Origin: Begonia masoniana
Lineage: Eukaryota > Streptophyta > Magnoliopsida > Cucurbitales > Begoniaceae
DNA length: 64,000 nucleotides
Reading direction: 5' to 3'
Assembly (NCBI GenBank): GCA_022432975.1
Contig: CM039509.1
Coordinates: forward strand, 26,241,242 to 26,305,241
Shown: in pieces, positions 44,964-55,200 of the stretch
Layout: each line of letters starts with the position of its first letter
How positions within the stretch are numbered: position 1 is the first letter of the stretch
The notes under the pieces: model-generated
Seen by the model: the letters and a program-made list of their open reading frames with translations, nothing else
The model's database searches: none
Told to the model about the DNA's origin: nothing
Program-made: the position numbers and the translations under genes

Positions 44964-45510
44964 TGTTAGATTATTTTAATAATCTATTTGTAGCTCATGT
45001 AAATTATAGTTACATTGATCTTATATTAAAGTACTCAATGTGATGATTGTTGAGTGTAAAAGAAATAAGATTAATTGGATTTTAATTCCCTCTCCTTAAC
45101 CTTATTAAAGTAATATACATTATAGTTGAAGAGGTATGATTGAACGGGTATGAATGAAGAGACATAAGTGAAAGGGTAAGTATGGAGGATTGCCTTTTGA
45201 ATGGTTGTCTTCTTCTTCATCCTAATTAGAGAATCAAAGTCTAATCTCTCTATCTATCACTCTAATCAAACTTTCTCACTCAATCTCTGAATCATTGAAG
45301 AGACATTAAAGAGAAAGGATTAAGGAGACGAAAAGTATTCCGCAACACCGAAGAGAAATCAAAGTTAAGCAATGGAAAAAGGTTAGTAAAAAAAAAAAAA
45401 ATTAAATAATAGTCTTTTGTTTATTCAAGAGAATGGTTGAATTAACAATGTTATAATGGGATTAAAGTATTGAATAGCATATATATAGTTTTAGTTTTTC
45501 TATGCTTTCA
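44964..45510 (+). repeat. 3' LTR of the copia element
   Basis: 547 bp, preceded by the polypurine tract CAAGTGGGAGA. Confidence 0.95.
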
Positions 45511-45898
45511 ACGTAGCCGAGCATTAGCAAAGCAACCCATGGCCTTCATAATCTATTTCCATGTATTGCAAGTCCTGCCTTCGCAAGTCTGATTGCAGTA
45601 CCTAATTATTATCATTTCATTAAAAAAAATATACAGATATTTGGGAAAATTGGAGAATAACGGTGTTGTTCTTTAGTGTTCATGGCTATGCTGCACTCCA
45701 TGGCATAACCATAGCAGATGAAGATCAAAGCTTTTGGTTCTTGACTTGTTGGAACCCAACTGCATGTAAATAGCCTCCGTCCACGTGAATTTATAATGAA
45801 TTCCTGCAAAATATTTTTGATAATTTGAATCCAATCAAAAATAATATTTTTTATAAGTTCATCAGTTTGCTAACATCTTCGTATATGATATTCTCCAT

Positions 45899-46248
45899 CT
45901 CAATACAGCAATGGGAAAAAAAAAAAAAAAAAAAAAAAACCCATGAGAGAGAAAGAGAAAGCAAGAGAGAGAAAGAGCATGACGGAGGTTTCATGTTATT
46001 TTTCAGAAAATTTAAAAATAATAAACTTAAAAAGACCCACTACCGGCGCTGGACAGCCTGGACTAATGGACCAGCCTGCCACCTAAAACTAGGTCCAATC
46101 TAGTTAAATTAGGCCTGATGCAGCCCATCTTTAATTAACAGGAAAAGCTAGTTCCGCCTATGAAAATATGAAAACCCTGAGCGTCAGTTCAGTCGCGCGA
46201 GGAGAAGGGGAGGCGTTTCTGCAGTTGTGGATCTTTCTCGCTCTGGCA
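45899..46248. promoter_or_regulatory. Shared upstream region of lipase-like gene and RPL35 copy 2
   Basis: The 350 bp between divergent start codons (lipase minus, RPL35 plus). It contains GGCCTGATGCAGCCCA-type GGCC/GCCC elements and AAAACCCTGA, a damaged telo-box. Copy 1 (31913-32258) has the same arrangement. Bidirectional promoter function is inferred from the layout. Confidence 0.45.
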
Positions 46249-46620
46249 ATGGGTATGTCTTACAGCATCCAAACTGTTCTCTCTTGTTTTTCTTTTCTTC
46301 AAAAGACTAGGTCTTAACTGAATTTCGTTTTCGTTTGTGGTTTGTGATGAGGTGCAGACGTTAGACAGAAATCAAAAGCTGATCTTCTGAGTCAGCTCAA
46401 AGATCTGAAAGCCGAGCTTGCTCATCTTCGAGAGGATTGGCGGACTGGTGGAGCTCGGGACCCTCGCAGGAAAATGTAAATTTTTTTTTGTCGCCTATTA
46501 TGTTTTCTTTGTTTCAGAGATTCATTTATGTTTCTAAAAGTTTTTACGGCTTTGATTTCAGCCAGCTCGTGAGGGTTTCAATCTCAAAGGTATTGACTGA
46601 TCTCGCAAAAGCAGAAGAAG
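46249..46620 (+). pseudogene. RPL35: RPL35 pseudogene, copy 2 (3' truncated, chimeric)
   Basis: Exon 1 ATGG (46249-46252), exon 2 46358-46475 (VRQKSKADLLSQLKDLKAEL, then HLRED and GGARDPRRKM) and exon 3 from 46562 (VRVSISKVLT). The exon 2 start lacks ARIKVHEL as in copies 1 and 3, and exon 3 has the same two-base loss after VLT. At about 46620 homology breaks off and an unrelated open sequence follows (SDTAHLAAPPETPTE, SFTSSIASPASV, to 46739) whose origin I cannot identify. Exon 4 is absent. The region 46740-47053 shows no gene. Confidence 0.83.
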
Positions 46621-47274
46621 GGCGGCAGTCAGACACAGCTCATCTTGCTGCTCCCCCAGAGACGCCTACGGAATCGGAGACTTCCCAATCCCTTGACTAC
46701 TCCTTCACATCTTCAATAGCTTCTCCAGCAAGCGTATGAAAAAGCAAGGAAGGAGAGTGTCACATGCCAACGTGAAACTTGGTAGTACGCCGAAGCGGAT
46801 CTGTCATTGACTCAATTTCTCAGTCTCAGTAAAGTAGGTACTGGATTGGTAGCTTCGTTTTTGCTGATTCGTGGGGGATCGTGGAGGATTTGGCTTCGAG
46901 TCCCAAGCCCCCCTTGTGATAGCTATGCACGGAATACCCGGCATCGCGTTTTATTGCTCTCTTTTATAAGAAAAAAAAAATCCATGCGGTGTTTTAAAGT
47001 TGTATGTCATCTAATGACAAAGCAACATAGGAAGAAAAATAAGAAAGTTCTGAATATTAGAACAGAACCATTTAGTTTCCTATTTACTATTCATTTTTGG
47101 TTTCCTTTTCATTTTTGTCATTACTGCATTGGTTATATACATGTATACACTTTCTCTTACAGTTGATCATGAAAAACATTTATTACCGCCGTTTCTCTCC
47201 TACATCTTCTTCTTCGTTTTGGTTCTACTGTTCATAAACAGAGAACACTCTGTTTTCCAACGTGGTATCAGAGC

Positions 47275-48350
47275 CGGGGCTTTCCCCTCCCCTTCCACCC
47301 TTTCATCCTCTTCCCCTGCTGTTTCTGCCTCCCTCCCACCTTTTCCGTCCACAAATCAAACCTTAGCCACTAAACTCACCTCCACAAATTATCTCGTCTG
47401 AAAGACGCAACTCCTCCACATTGTCACTGCCAATGGCATCGCCCACCTACTTAAAGCCACTTACTCACCTCCACCTCCGTTTCTGGACAATCTCTCCCCT
47501 GAACCAAATCCCGACTTTCTCCTTTGGCATCGCTACAATAGCCTTGTCTTGAGCTGGATCTTCTCCTCCATGTCGGAGGACTTGCTGCCTCAATTTGTCG
47601 CTTTTACCGCCGCCAGTGCTGTCTGGGCGGCTTTGGCCGCGCGCTTCGCCTCTTCCTCGCTGGTCCGCATCACTGATCTCCGCAATCAGCTTCACTGTCT
47701 CTCCAAAGATGGCGTCTCGGCTGCTGCCTACATTCACCAACTTACCTCTCTCTGCAACACACTTGCTGCAATCGGCCACAGTGTTCCTCCTCAAGACCAG
47801 CTTCTCTATTTTTTGGGCGGTTTGGGCAGTGAATATAACCCGTTCGTGACCTCCGTTACCAATCGCTCCGACCAGCCACCGATTGAAGAAATTTTCAGCC
47901 TTCTACAAAGCTACGACTTCCGGCTTGAGAAACAACATCTCGCCGTTGCTCTCCCGTTGCCCACCCAGGCTCAGGCAAACGCTGTATTTCAGCGTTCTCC
48001 TCGCCCAGCTTGGACTCCTCGGCCCCTTGGTTTCTCTCGGCCCAACTCGCAGACCGGTTTCTCTTTCACCGGCCCTGGCTCGCAGCTTCCACCAAGCCCA
48101 ACCAGCCCATGGCGTCCCCGGTCCAACCAGCCCATGGCGTCCCCGGTCCAACCAGTCGTTCCGGCCCAGATGCCAGATCTGCAATCGACTGGGCCACTCA
48201 GCCTTCAGGTGCTATTTTCTCTCTTCTGCAGCCCAACAGGCCCCTCTGCATACCCCAGGCCCACCTCACCTCCTACACTATTGACCCGACCCAACCCGAC
48301 TCACCCCACTCCTCTCTTGACCCGACCCATTCCCCAGTTTACCCCTCCCC
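47275..48350 (+). pseudogene. Copia gag remnant
   Basis: The frame opens LATKLTSTNYLV, then TGA, then KTQLLHIVTANG and, in the open frame 47549-48463, MSEDLLPQFVAFTAASAVW, SSLVRITDLRNQLHCL and LLYFLGGLGSEYNPFV, the UBN2-type copia gag. A proline-rich tail follows. A 24-bp block with CAGCCCATGGCGTCCCCGG is duplicated in tandem near 48096-48145 in the tail. The zinc knuckle region (ICNRLGHSAFRC, about 48176) is frameshifted. Confidence 0.8.
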
Positions 48351-48389
48351 CTTTTTTCAGTCCTGTTGTCAAACCAGCCTCTGTCCGCA

Positions 48390-49641
48390 CAGTGCTCTCC
48401 TCAGCCGTCTCTTTTCGGTGGCCTATCCGACAGTTCGACATCAGCAATGCTTTCTTACACTAGGACTTATCTAAGCAGGTGTACATGCAACAACCTCTTG
48501 GTTTTATTGACTCCTCTTCTCCGTCGGTTGTCTGTCTGCTGCATAAAGCTCTATACGACCTTAAACAATCTCCGAGAGCATGGTATGTCAAGCTCTACAC
48601 TGCCTTACTTAACTGGGGTTTCTCTGCTTCCAGATCGAACTCGTCACTTTTCATCCGTCGCACGCCCTCCTCTGTCCTCATTATGCTTATAAATGTGGAC
48701 GACATTATTGTGACTGGTGACTCTGCCTCATTGATAGATTAGCTCTTGTTGTATCTCCATTCTCAGTTTCGAGTTCGAGATCTCGGCTCGTTATCTTACT
48801 TTCTGGGTATCTCTGTCACCGCGACATCTACCGATATGCGCCTTTCTCAATCTCGGTACATCTCTGACCTCCTTCACAGGGCACATATGGGTTCTTGCAA
48901 ACCGGTTCCGACTCCTATAGTTGTTGGACCTGTTTTATCCCTCCACTCCAGCCTCCCTCTCTCCGATGTTTCCTATATCGCAGCCTTATGGGCGGTCTCC
49001 AATACTGCTGCATCACCCGTCCTGATATCTCTTTTGCAGTCAACAAGGTCTCCCAGTTCATGCATTCTCCTTGTGAAGTCCATTGGCAGGCAGTGAAACG
49101 GATTCTCCGCTATCTCAAAGGTACACTCTCTCTCGGCATCTCTTTTACGCCCTTTCGCTCCTGTGACCTTATCTGCTATACCGACGCTGATTGGGCCTCT
49201 TGTCCCGATGATCGGAAAAGCACCAGTGGCTTCTGTATTTTTCTCGGTACCAACCTTATCTCCTGGTCCTCTGCAAAACAAAAGGCCGTCTCGCGCTCTA
49301 GCACGGAATTTGAGTATCGCAGTGTTACCAATGGCGCCGCCGAAGTCCTCTGGCTATAGGCGCTTTTACAGGAGCTTGGTTTTCCTTCTGCCACCGCGCC
49401 TCTCATTCTATGTGATAACTTGAGTGCCACCTATTTGGCCTCTAATCCTGTTCTCCATTCCAAATTCAAACACGTCAAAATTGATTTCCATTTCGTCCGC
49501 GAAAAGGTGTTTAACAAGCAACTCTCCGTCAAGTTCACCCCTTCCTCCAACCAACTCGCGGATGCTCTCACAAAGCCTCTCCCGCCATCGTTTTTTAATC
49601 TGTTCTTATCCAAGATCGTCGGCTCTCCGCCTTGCTCTTGA
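48390..49641 (+). pseudogene. Copia reverse transcriptase and RNase H remnant
   Basis: Joined directly to gag. The sequence resumes in reverse transcriptase at FDISNAFLH, then a stop, QVYMQQPLGFID, LYDLKQSPRAWY, catalytic-loop variant NVDDIIVTGD (tyrosine replaced), then frames shift around 48900. RNase H follows: YTDADWASCPDDRKSTSGF and SRSSTEFEYRSV, and a tail SNQLADALTKPLPPSFF. The missing middle (protease, integrase, RT fingers) indicates a large internal deletion. Not functional. Confidence 0.85.
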
Positions 49642-49851
49642 GGGGGATATTAGAACAGGACTATTTAGTTCATTTAGTTTCCTATTTACTATTCACTTTT
49701 GGTTTCCTTTTCATTTTCATCGTTACTGCATGTATACACTTTCTCTTACAGTTGATTATGAAAAGCATTTATTACCGCAGTTTCTCTCCTTCATCTTCTT
49801 CTTCGTTTTGGTTCTACTGTTCATAAACAGAGAACACTCTGTTTTCCAACG

Positions 49852-50109
49852 CTGAAGTTTCTTTATTTCGTTATACCTTTTTTCTTTGATTTTTGATCTA
49901 CTGGAGCTACGCTACGGCAAAGCATGATTCCGACTTTTGCGTCCAGTTGGCTGTGTTTTGTTTTATAATTGGGCCTGCTGCGTCCCAACTTTTATTAGCA
50001 GGAAAACCTAGTTCTGCCTATAAATTCTAAGAAAACCCTAAGCGTCAATTAAGCCGCGGGAGGAGAAGGGGAGGCGTCTCTGCAGGTGTTAATCTTTCTC
50101 GCTCTAGCA
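49852..50109 (+). promoter_or_regulatory. RPL35 copy 3 upstream region with telo-box and TGGGCC
   Basis: TGGGCC (49970-49975) and AAACCCTAA (50033-50041) are the site II and telo-box elements typical of plant ribosomal protein gene promoters. In copies 1 and 2 the telo-box is mutated (ACCCCTGA, ACCCTGA), so copy 3 keeps the most original promoter. Confidence 0.6.
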
Positions 50110-50995
50110 ATGGGTATGTCTTACAGCATTCAAACTGTTCTCTCTTGTTTTTCTTTTCTTCAAAAGACTAGGTCTTAACTGAATTTCGTTTTCGTTTGTG
50201 GTTTGTGATGTGGTGCAGACGTTGGACAGAAATCAAAAGCTGATCTTCTGAGTCAGCTCAATGATCTTAAAGCCGAGCTCAAAGATCTGAAAGCCGAGCG
50301 TGCTCTTCTTCGAGTGGCTCGGGCGACTGGTGGAGCTCGGGACCACCGCAGGAAAATGTAATTTCTTTTTTTGTCGCCTATTATGTTTTCTTTGTTTCAT
50401 GAGATTCATTTATGTTTCTAAAAGTTTTTACGGCTTTGATTTCAGGCAGCTTCTGAAGGGTTCGATCTCACAGGTATGGACTCATCTCGCAAAAGCAGAA
50501 GAAGAAGAGGCTTTTGCTTCTAGATTTACGCACCAAGTAATAGTTTTGCTCCGATCTTATTCTTTGTTTCTGTTGAGTACTTTGATTAGTTTCGAGGCAA
50601 ATGCTATTATACAAAACTAATCATAGATATATGCCCTGCACTGGAATAAACACCAGTAATACTTATTTGTTCCTGGAGTCCAAGGCATCCTAGTATCAAT
50701 TTTATGTGATTTTCTATAACATATACAGTTGTTAGTTATTATGTTCTGTTTCAATATCGTTTAATAAGCCTCTCGCATGGCTGTATTTAAAATAAATAAT
50801 TTACAACTTTACCTTTATGTTCCATGATTAATATATGTTTTATATTTGTGAAAGTCTCAATTTTTTTTGGATGACTGTTGCTTTCATCTCTCTCTAATGA
50901 GTTTTTATCTGTTTTGTAGGCATCTCTAAAAACTGAGTGAGAGAAGAAGCATGAAATGTACTTCCAATTGAGGAAGTATGCCCATTAAGGTGTAG
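50110..50995 (+). pseudogene. RPL35: RPL35 pseudogene, copy 3
   Basis: Exons 50110-50113 (ATGG), 50219-50357, 50446-50535 and 50920-50995. Exon 2 reads VGQKSKADLLSQLNDLKAEL, then a tandem duplication KDLKAE, and RVARATGGARD, closest to true RPL35 of the three copies. It shares with copy 1 the missing ARIKVHEL, the frameshift and internal deletion in exon 3, the TGA after SLKTE and the extra C before the last codons. The whole 1.4-kb block (49960-51370) is a duplicate of 32090-33690, lacking about 290 bp near 33110-33398. Confidence 0.88.
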
Positions 50996-50999
50996 GGTA

Positions 51000-51375
51000 G
51001 TTCCCAGAATTCGATTACCATGAGTTTTGACGTTTATTTGTTCTTACCATTGAATCTGGATCTTGTTTTACTGTATCTTCTTGAATGTTCAGTCCAATTT
51101 CAGCAAGCAATGAAGTCAACTACAAAATTTCAATGGATAAACCAGAAAACAACTTCCAACCAAACATAGAACTGACCACATCGCTGGTTATTTTTAATGT
51201 ACAAGTTTTATATTGAGGTTCAATTATATAACCAACTTGGTTGAGTTTTTCACAAGTTTTTGTGATTCAATTGCTTTAGATTACACATTATAAAAGATTC
51301 TGCTGGAAAAGTAATGGTTTTAAATTGATGGTGCCTATTCATTGATTCCTGACTTACAAGTTTAGGCTTATGGTC
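51000..51375 (+). repeat. 3' flank of the RPL35 segmental duplication
   Basis: Matches 33030-33690 with a roughly 290-bp gap and scattered substitutions; no gene content. Confidence 0.8.
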
Positions 51376-52140
51376 CCTTGAAACAAATGCAAGAGGAGGG
51401 TGTATGTTGACAAAACAAAAGTGCATATGATTACCGTTGATCCATAAAGTATTTGGCCGTAATATTTGGAGGGTCTTTCCTCCGCGCTTAGAAGCACAAC
51501 CGAGTTACTTGTGCTTTAAAGTTCTCCCATTATTTATGCACTTCAAAAACGCTAAAAGTGTAATTTTTAAGCTTTAACATCTGACGTTATTTACAGTCTA
51601 CATTTTAAACTAGTTGTTTTTACAATTAGAACTTTAACTTTTTATGACTTTGCCGTCAATTTATCAATAAATCAAATATTTATATACCATGTTTTTCATT
51701 TAATCCTAGGTTTCAACTTAATTTTGAACCACTCAATCAATTTCTAAACTGATTTCAAATTCTATAATTTTTTTTCTACTACTTTGTACCATGTCAAGAG
51801 AGTAACATAGTTTCAAATTATGTTAAAAGTTAAGTTACAACGCCTAGTTAAAATGAAAATCATCATATATATATATACACGTTGCAATAAATAAAACCAT
51901 CGTCTATGTGTTTAATATAACAGATAAACTCAAAATTCAAATAGTTAAAAAAAATATTTTAGACCTGGAAAAAGAAAAATGTTGTGTGGAATAATTTAGT
52001 AATTTTGATATTTAAGTGTTTGATTTTAAATAAATTTAAACGAGGTTTATTAATTAGAGAAAATGTATTTATGAAATATTTAATTTATTTTTTTGAAAAT
52101 TGAATAAAATTAAAAATTATTGTTTTCCCACTGTCATTTC
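51376..52140. other. AT-rich intergenic DNA
   Basis: No coding signal. It separates the RPL35 duplicate from the RNASEH2A promoter. Confidence 0.6.
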
Positions 52141-52155
52141 CATCCGGCCTCTTCT

Positions 52156-52163
52156 GGCGGGAA
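52156..52163 (+). promoter_or_regulatory. E2F-like site upstream of RNASEH2A
   Basis: GGCGGGAA, about 100 bp before the ATG, fits the E2F/DP consensus used by S-phase genes; RNase H2 acts in replication. Function inferred from sequence only. Confidence 0.45.
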
Positions 52164-52261
52164 CTGGAACTCAAGTAGAAGTGCGTCACAGAAGCTGAAG
52201 AGAGGTTCGACTGTTCGAGGGAGGGAGGCGAGCTGTCTCAGACCGAGCGTAGAAATCGGGG

Positions 52262-55200
52262 ATGGGGTCTGATCATCCACTGCCCGAATGGGCTTCAAAG
52301 CCTTGCATTATGGGTATCGATGAAGCCGGTCGAGGCCCTGTTCTAGGTTTTACATTTTTTTCTCTTTTAATTTCATGCTTACTACCTTTTCCCATCCAAT
52401 TAGGGTAGTTTTGGTGTTCTTCTTTTGATTTTTTTTTTTTTTCGTTTGGGTTGTTTTCAGGGCCAATGGTTTACGGGTGCTTGTACTGTTCTCGTTCTTA
52501 TCAGAAGGCTCTTTCATCTTTGAATTTTGCAGGTTTTTCTTGGAATCCTTTACCAAACCCTATAATTTTTTTTAATTGAGTATAGAATGTTCATAATGCT
52601 TGTTTTTTTTACCCTTTCATCATTTTCGTACATTTTTTGTTTTCTGAATTTTTATGTTGAAAGAACAGTTTATTCATCTCTCTCTATTATTGAATACAGA
52701 ACTTCCTCATTATAAAGAGGAAGAAGATGTTCAATTATGAAAACTAACAGAATAACGAACTATTACACGTACACATAAGATAACAAATTTATTCTCCTAA
52801 TACTCCCCCTCAAGATGGAGAGTGAATATTGAGAACTCTCATCTTGCCAAGTAAGGAGTTGAAAAATTTAGGATGAAGTGCTTTCGTAAAAATGTCGGCA
52901 AGCTGATGTTGAGAAGATACATGCAACGTCTTAATGCAACTTGATTGAACTTGTTGACGTACAATATGACAGTCAATTTCGATGTGTTTCGTTCTTTCAT
53001 AGAACACTTGATTTTCAGCAATATGTATACCGATTTTGTTGTCGCAGAAAAGAATAGTAGGGTTGTTCCTTGTGATGCCCAAGTCATATAATAACGAATA
53101 TAACCAAATAATTTCACAAGTTGTATTTGCCATAGCTTGGTATTCAGCCTCAGCAGAAGAACGAGACACAGTCTGCTTCTTTTTTCGATTTCCAGAAAAT
53201 TAAAGCATCACCCAAAAATATACAAAAACCCGACACTGAGCGACGTGATTCAGGGCAGGCTGCCCAATTCGAATTAGAGAACGCACGTAACTAAGTTGTA
53301 ATATTTGAAGGGTAGAACAAACCTTGACCAATAGAAGACTTAAGATATCGTAAAATTTTGTAAGCAGCATGAAGATGCATGACTCGGGGGATGCCAAAAA
53401 TTTACTTAAAACATTTACAGCATAGGAAATATCTGGTCTTGTGATGGACATATATAATGGGCGCCCAATAAGCTTGCGAAAAGATGAAGGCTCTTGGAGT
53501 AATTCCCCAGTTTCAGATGAGAATTTTAATGATGGATCCATAGGAGTAGATGCAGGTTTGCATGCTAGAAACCCAGTGTCAGATAATAACTCTAAAGTAT
53601 ATTGACGTGGATTCAGAGTAATTCCTTTGCTAGTTCTAGCAACCTCCAAACCAAGGAAAAAGTGTAAATGACCTAAATCGTTGAGTTTCAATTTCTATCA
53701 AGATGAGTCTTGAAAACATCTGCATCATGTTTTGATTTTGCAGCTAAAATAATATCGTCAACGGAGACTAATAAAAGAATAAAAGAGGTAGAAGATCTAC
53801 GAATGAATAAGGAGCCATCTGATGCAGATTGCTGATAACCATCAGCAATTAAGAATGATGAAAACTTTGAGAACCATTGGCGAGACGCCTGCTTTAGTCA
53901 TATAGAGATTTTTGTAAAATGCAAACCTTATTCCTAAGCTCCCCCTTTCTATCATATCCAGGAGGTAAAACCATGCAAACTCCCTCCTTTAAATCTCCAT
54001 GTAAAAAAGCGTTGTTAACATCCAACTGATGTAAGAACCACCCTTGACTGGATGCTAAAACAATGACCATCTTAACATAAACTAACTTGGTTACAGGAGA
54101 GTAAATATCAACATAATCAATACCTTCTTATCGAGTGTATCCTTTGGCAACGAGGCAAGCCTTATACCTTTCAATAGTACCGTCAACATGTCTTTTAATT
54201 TTGAACACCCCTTTGCATTCAATGGCGTGTTTTCCAGGAGGCAAATCGGTTAAGGTCCAAGTCAAATTCTTTTCTGGAGCTTGCAATTCAATGTTCATAG
54301 CCTCTCACCATTCTGGAAGAGCATTGACTTGAAGAAAGGTTTTAGGTTCATCAATGGAAGAAACAACCAAACAGTAAAATTTAAAGGAAGGAGAAAGACG
54401 ATGATAGGATAAAAAATCATTCAGAGAATATTTGCAATTAGATGAAGGCTGTAAATCAGTAAGAATTAAGGAACAATGAAAATCCTTTAGGTAAGAAGGG
54501 GATTTAGTTGTCCTTGAAGTCTGTCTGGATTGAAGTGGATTAATCGATAAATGAGATTGATTGGAACTGATATTTTGAAAAGGATTTGGTAGATTATAAT
54601 TTGCTGTTTTGAGGAAGGGAAAAATATTTTCTTAAAATATCACATTTCGAGAAATGCTGATTTTATTCGATGTCAAATCAAGTATTTTGTATCCTTTGTA
54701 TCCATTGGGGTAGCCTAGAAATACAGAAGCTCTGCCTATAGAAGAAAATTTGTGACGACCATTATCAAGAGTAGAAGTAAAACATAAGCATCCAAAACAC
54801 CGAAGATGATCATAAGATGGTGTTCTGTTGAAAAGTCTTTCAAAATGACTTTTATTGTTTAATAATGAAGAAGGGATTCAATTTAATAAGCATACAGCAG
54901 TGAGAATGTACTCCCCCAGTATTGTAGAGGAATGTTTGATTGGAAAAAGAGAGAACAAGCAACTTTCAAAATATGTTGATTTTTACACTCTACAACCGAA
55001 TTTTGTTAAGGCGTTTCAACACAAGAATGTTGATGAATGATCCCTTTTGAGTTCAAAAAATTGGATAACGAAAATTCAGGACCATTGTCAATTCTAATAC
55101 TTTTTACTTTATAATCAAATTGTGTTTCTACCATTTGTGTGAAATTAGAAATAATAGTAGAAATTTCATATTTGGATGTTATTAAAAAAATCCAAATTAC

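Larger units (their letters stand above)
39171..45510 (+). mobile_element. Ty1/copia element, full length, one nonsense mutation
   Basis: The element is 6.34 kb with LTRs 39171-39715 (545 bp) and 44964-45510 (547 bp), both TGTTAGATT...CTTTCA. It has a primer site (39718-39729), a purine-rich tract CAAGTGGGAGA before the 3' LTR and target duplication ACGTA. By eye the LTRs differ at only about six to eight bases plus poly-A length, so the insertion is young. The polyprotein frame (40510-44571) is open apart from one TGA at 42901-42903. It interrupts an exon of the minus-strand lipase-like gene. Confidence 0.95.
38271..45898 (-). pseudogene. Monoacylglycerol-lipase / caffeoylshikimate-esterase-like gene, split by a copia element
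   Basis: This plant alpha/beta-hydrolase family cleaves acyl esters. Minus-strand pieces in order: exon 1 45875-45898 (MENIIYED); exon 2 about 45678-45803 (EFIINSRGRRLFTCSW, ALIFICYGYAMECSI); exon 3 45601-45511 (TAIRLAKAG, then DYEGHG after a frameshift) continuing on the far side of the copia element at 39170-39110 (YVTSFDDVVDVCSKHF); exon 4 about 39018-38898 with the nucleophile-elbow motif LLGESMG and DYWDGVVLVAPMCK, damaged by a deletion and a long poly-A run; and last exon 38547-38271 (VSLPFLVLHKEE, KMYPEMWHGLLY, SDILSWLDERS), with a TGA after LLY. Coding between APMCK and VSLPF is missing. Clearly a pseudogene; esterase versus lipase specificity cannot be told. Confidence 0.85.
47054..49851 (+). 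mobile_element. Internally deleted Ty1/copia element
   Basis: LTRs of about 205-209 bp (47054-47262 and 49647-49851), primer site TGGTATCAGAGC (47263-47274) and polypurine tract TTGAGGGGG just before the 3' LTR. CTGA flanks both sides, a four-of-five-base target duplication. Total 2.8 kb, about half of a normal copia: the gag zinc knuckle, protease, integrase and the first part of reverse transcriptase are missing. It is C-rich on the sense strand, unlike the other copia elements here, so it comes from a different lineage. Confidence 0.88.

Noticed and set aside
46807..47166. 119-codon frame before the small copia element
   Set aside because: It runs from non-coding flank into the LTR and has no recognisable content.
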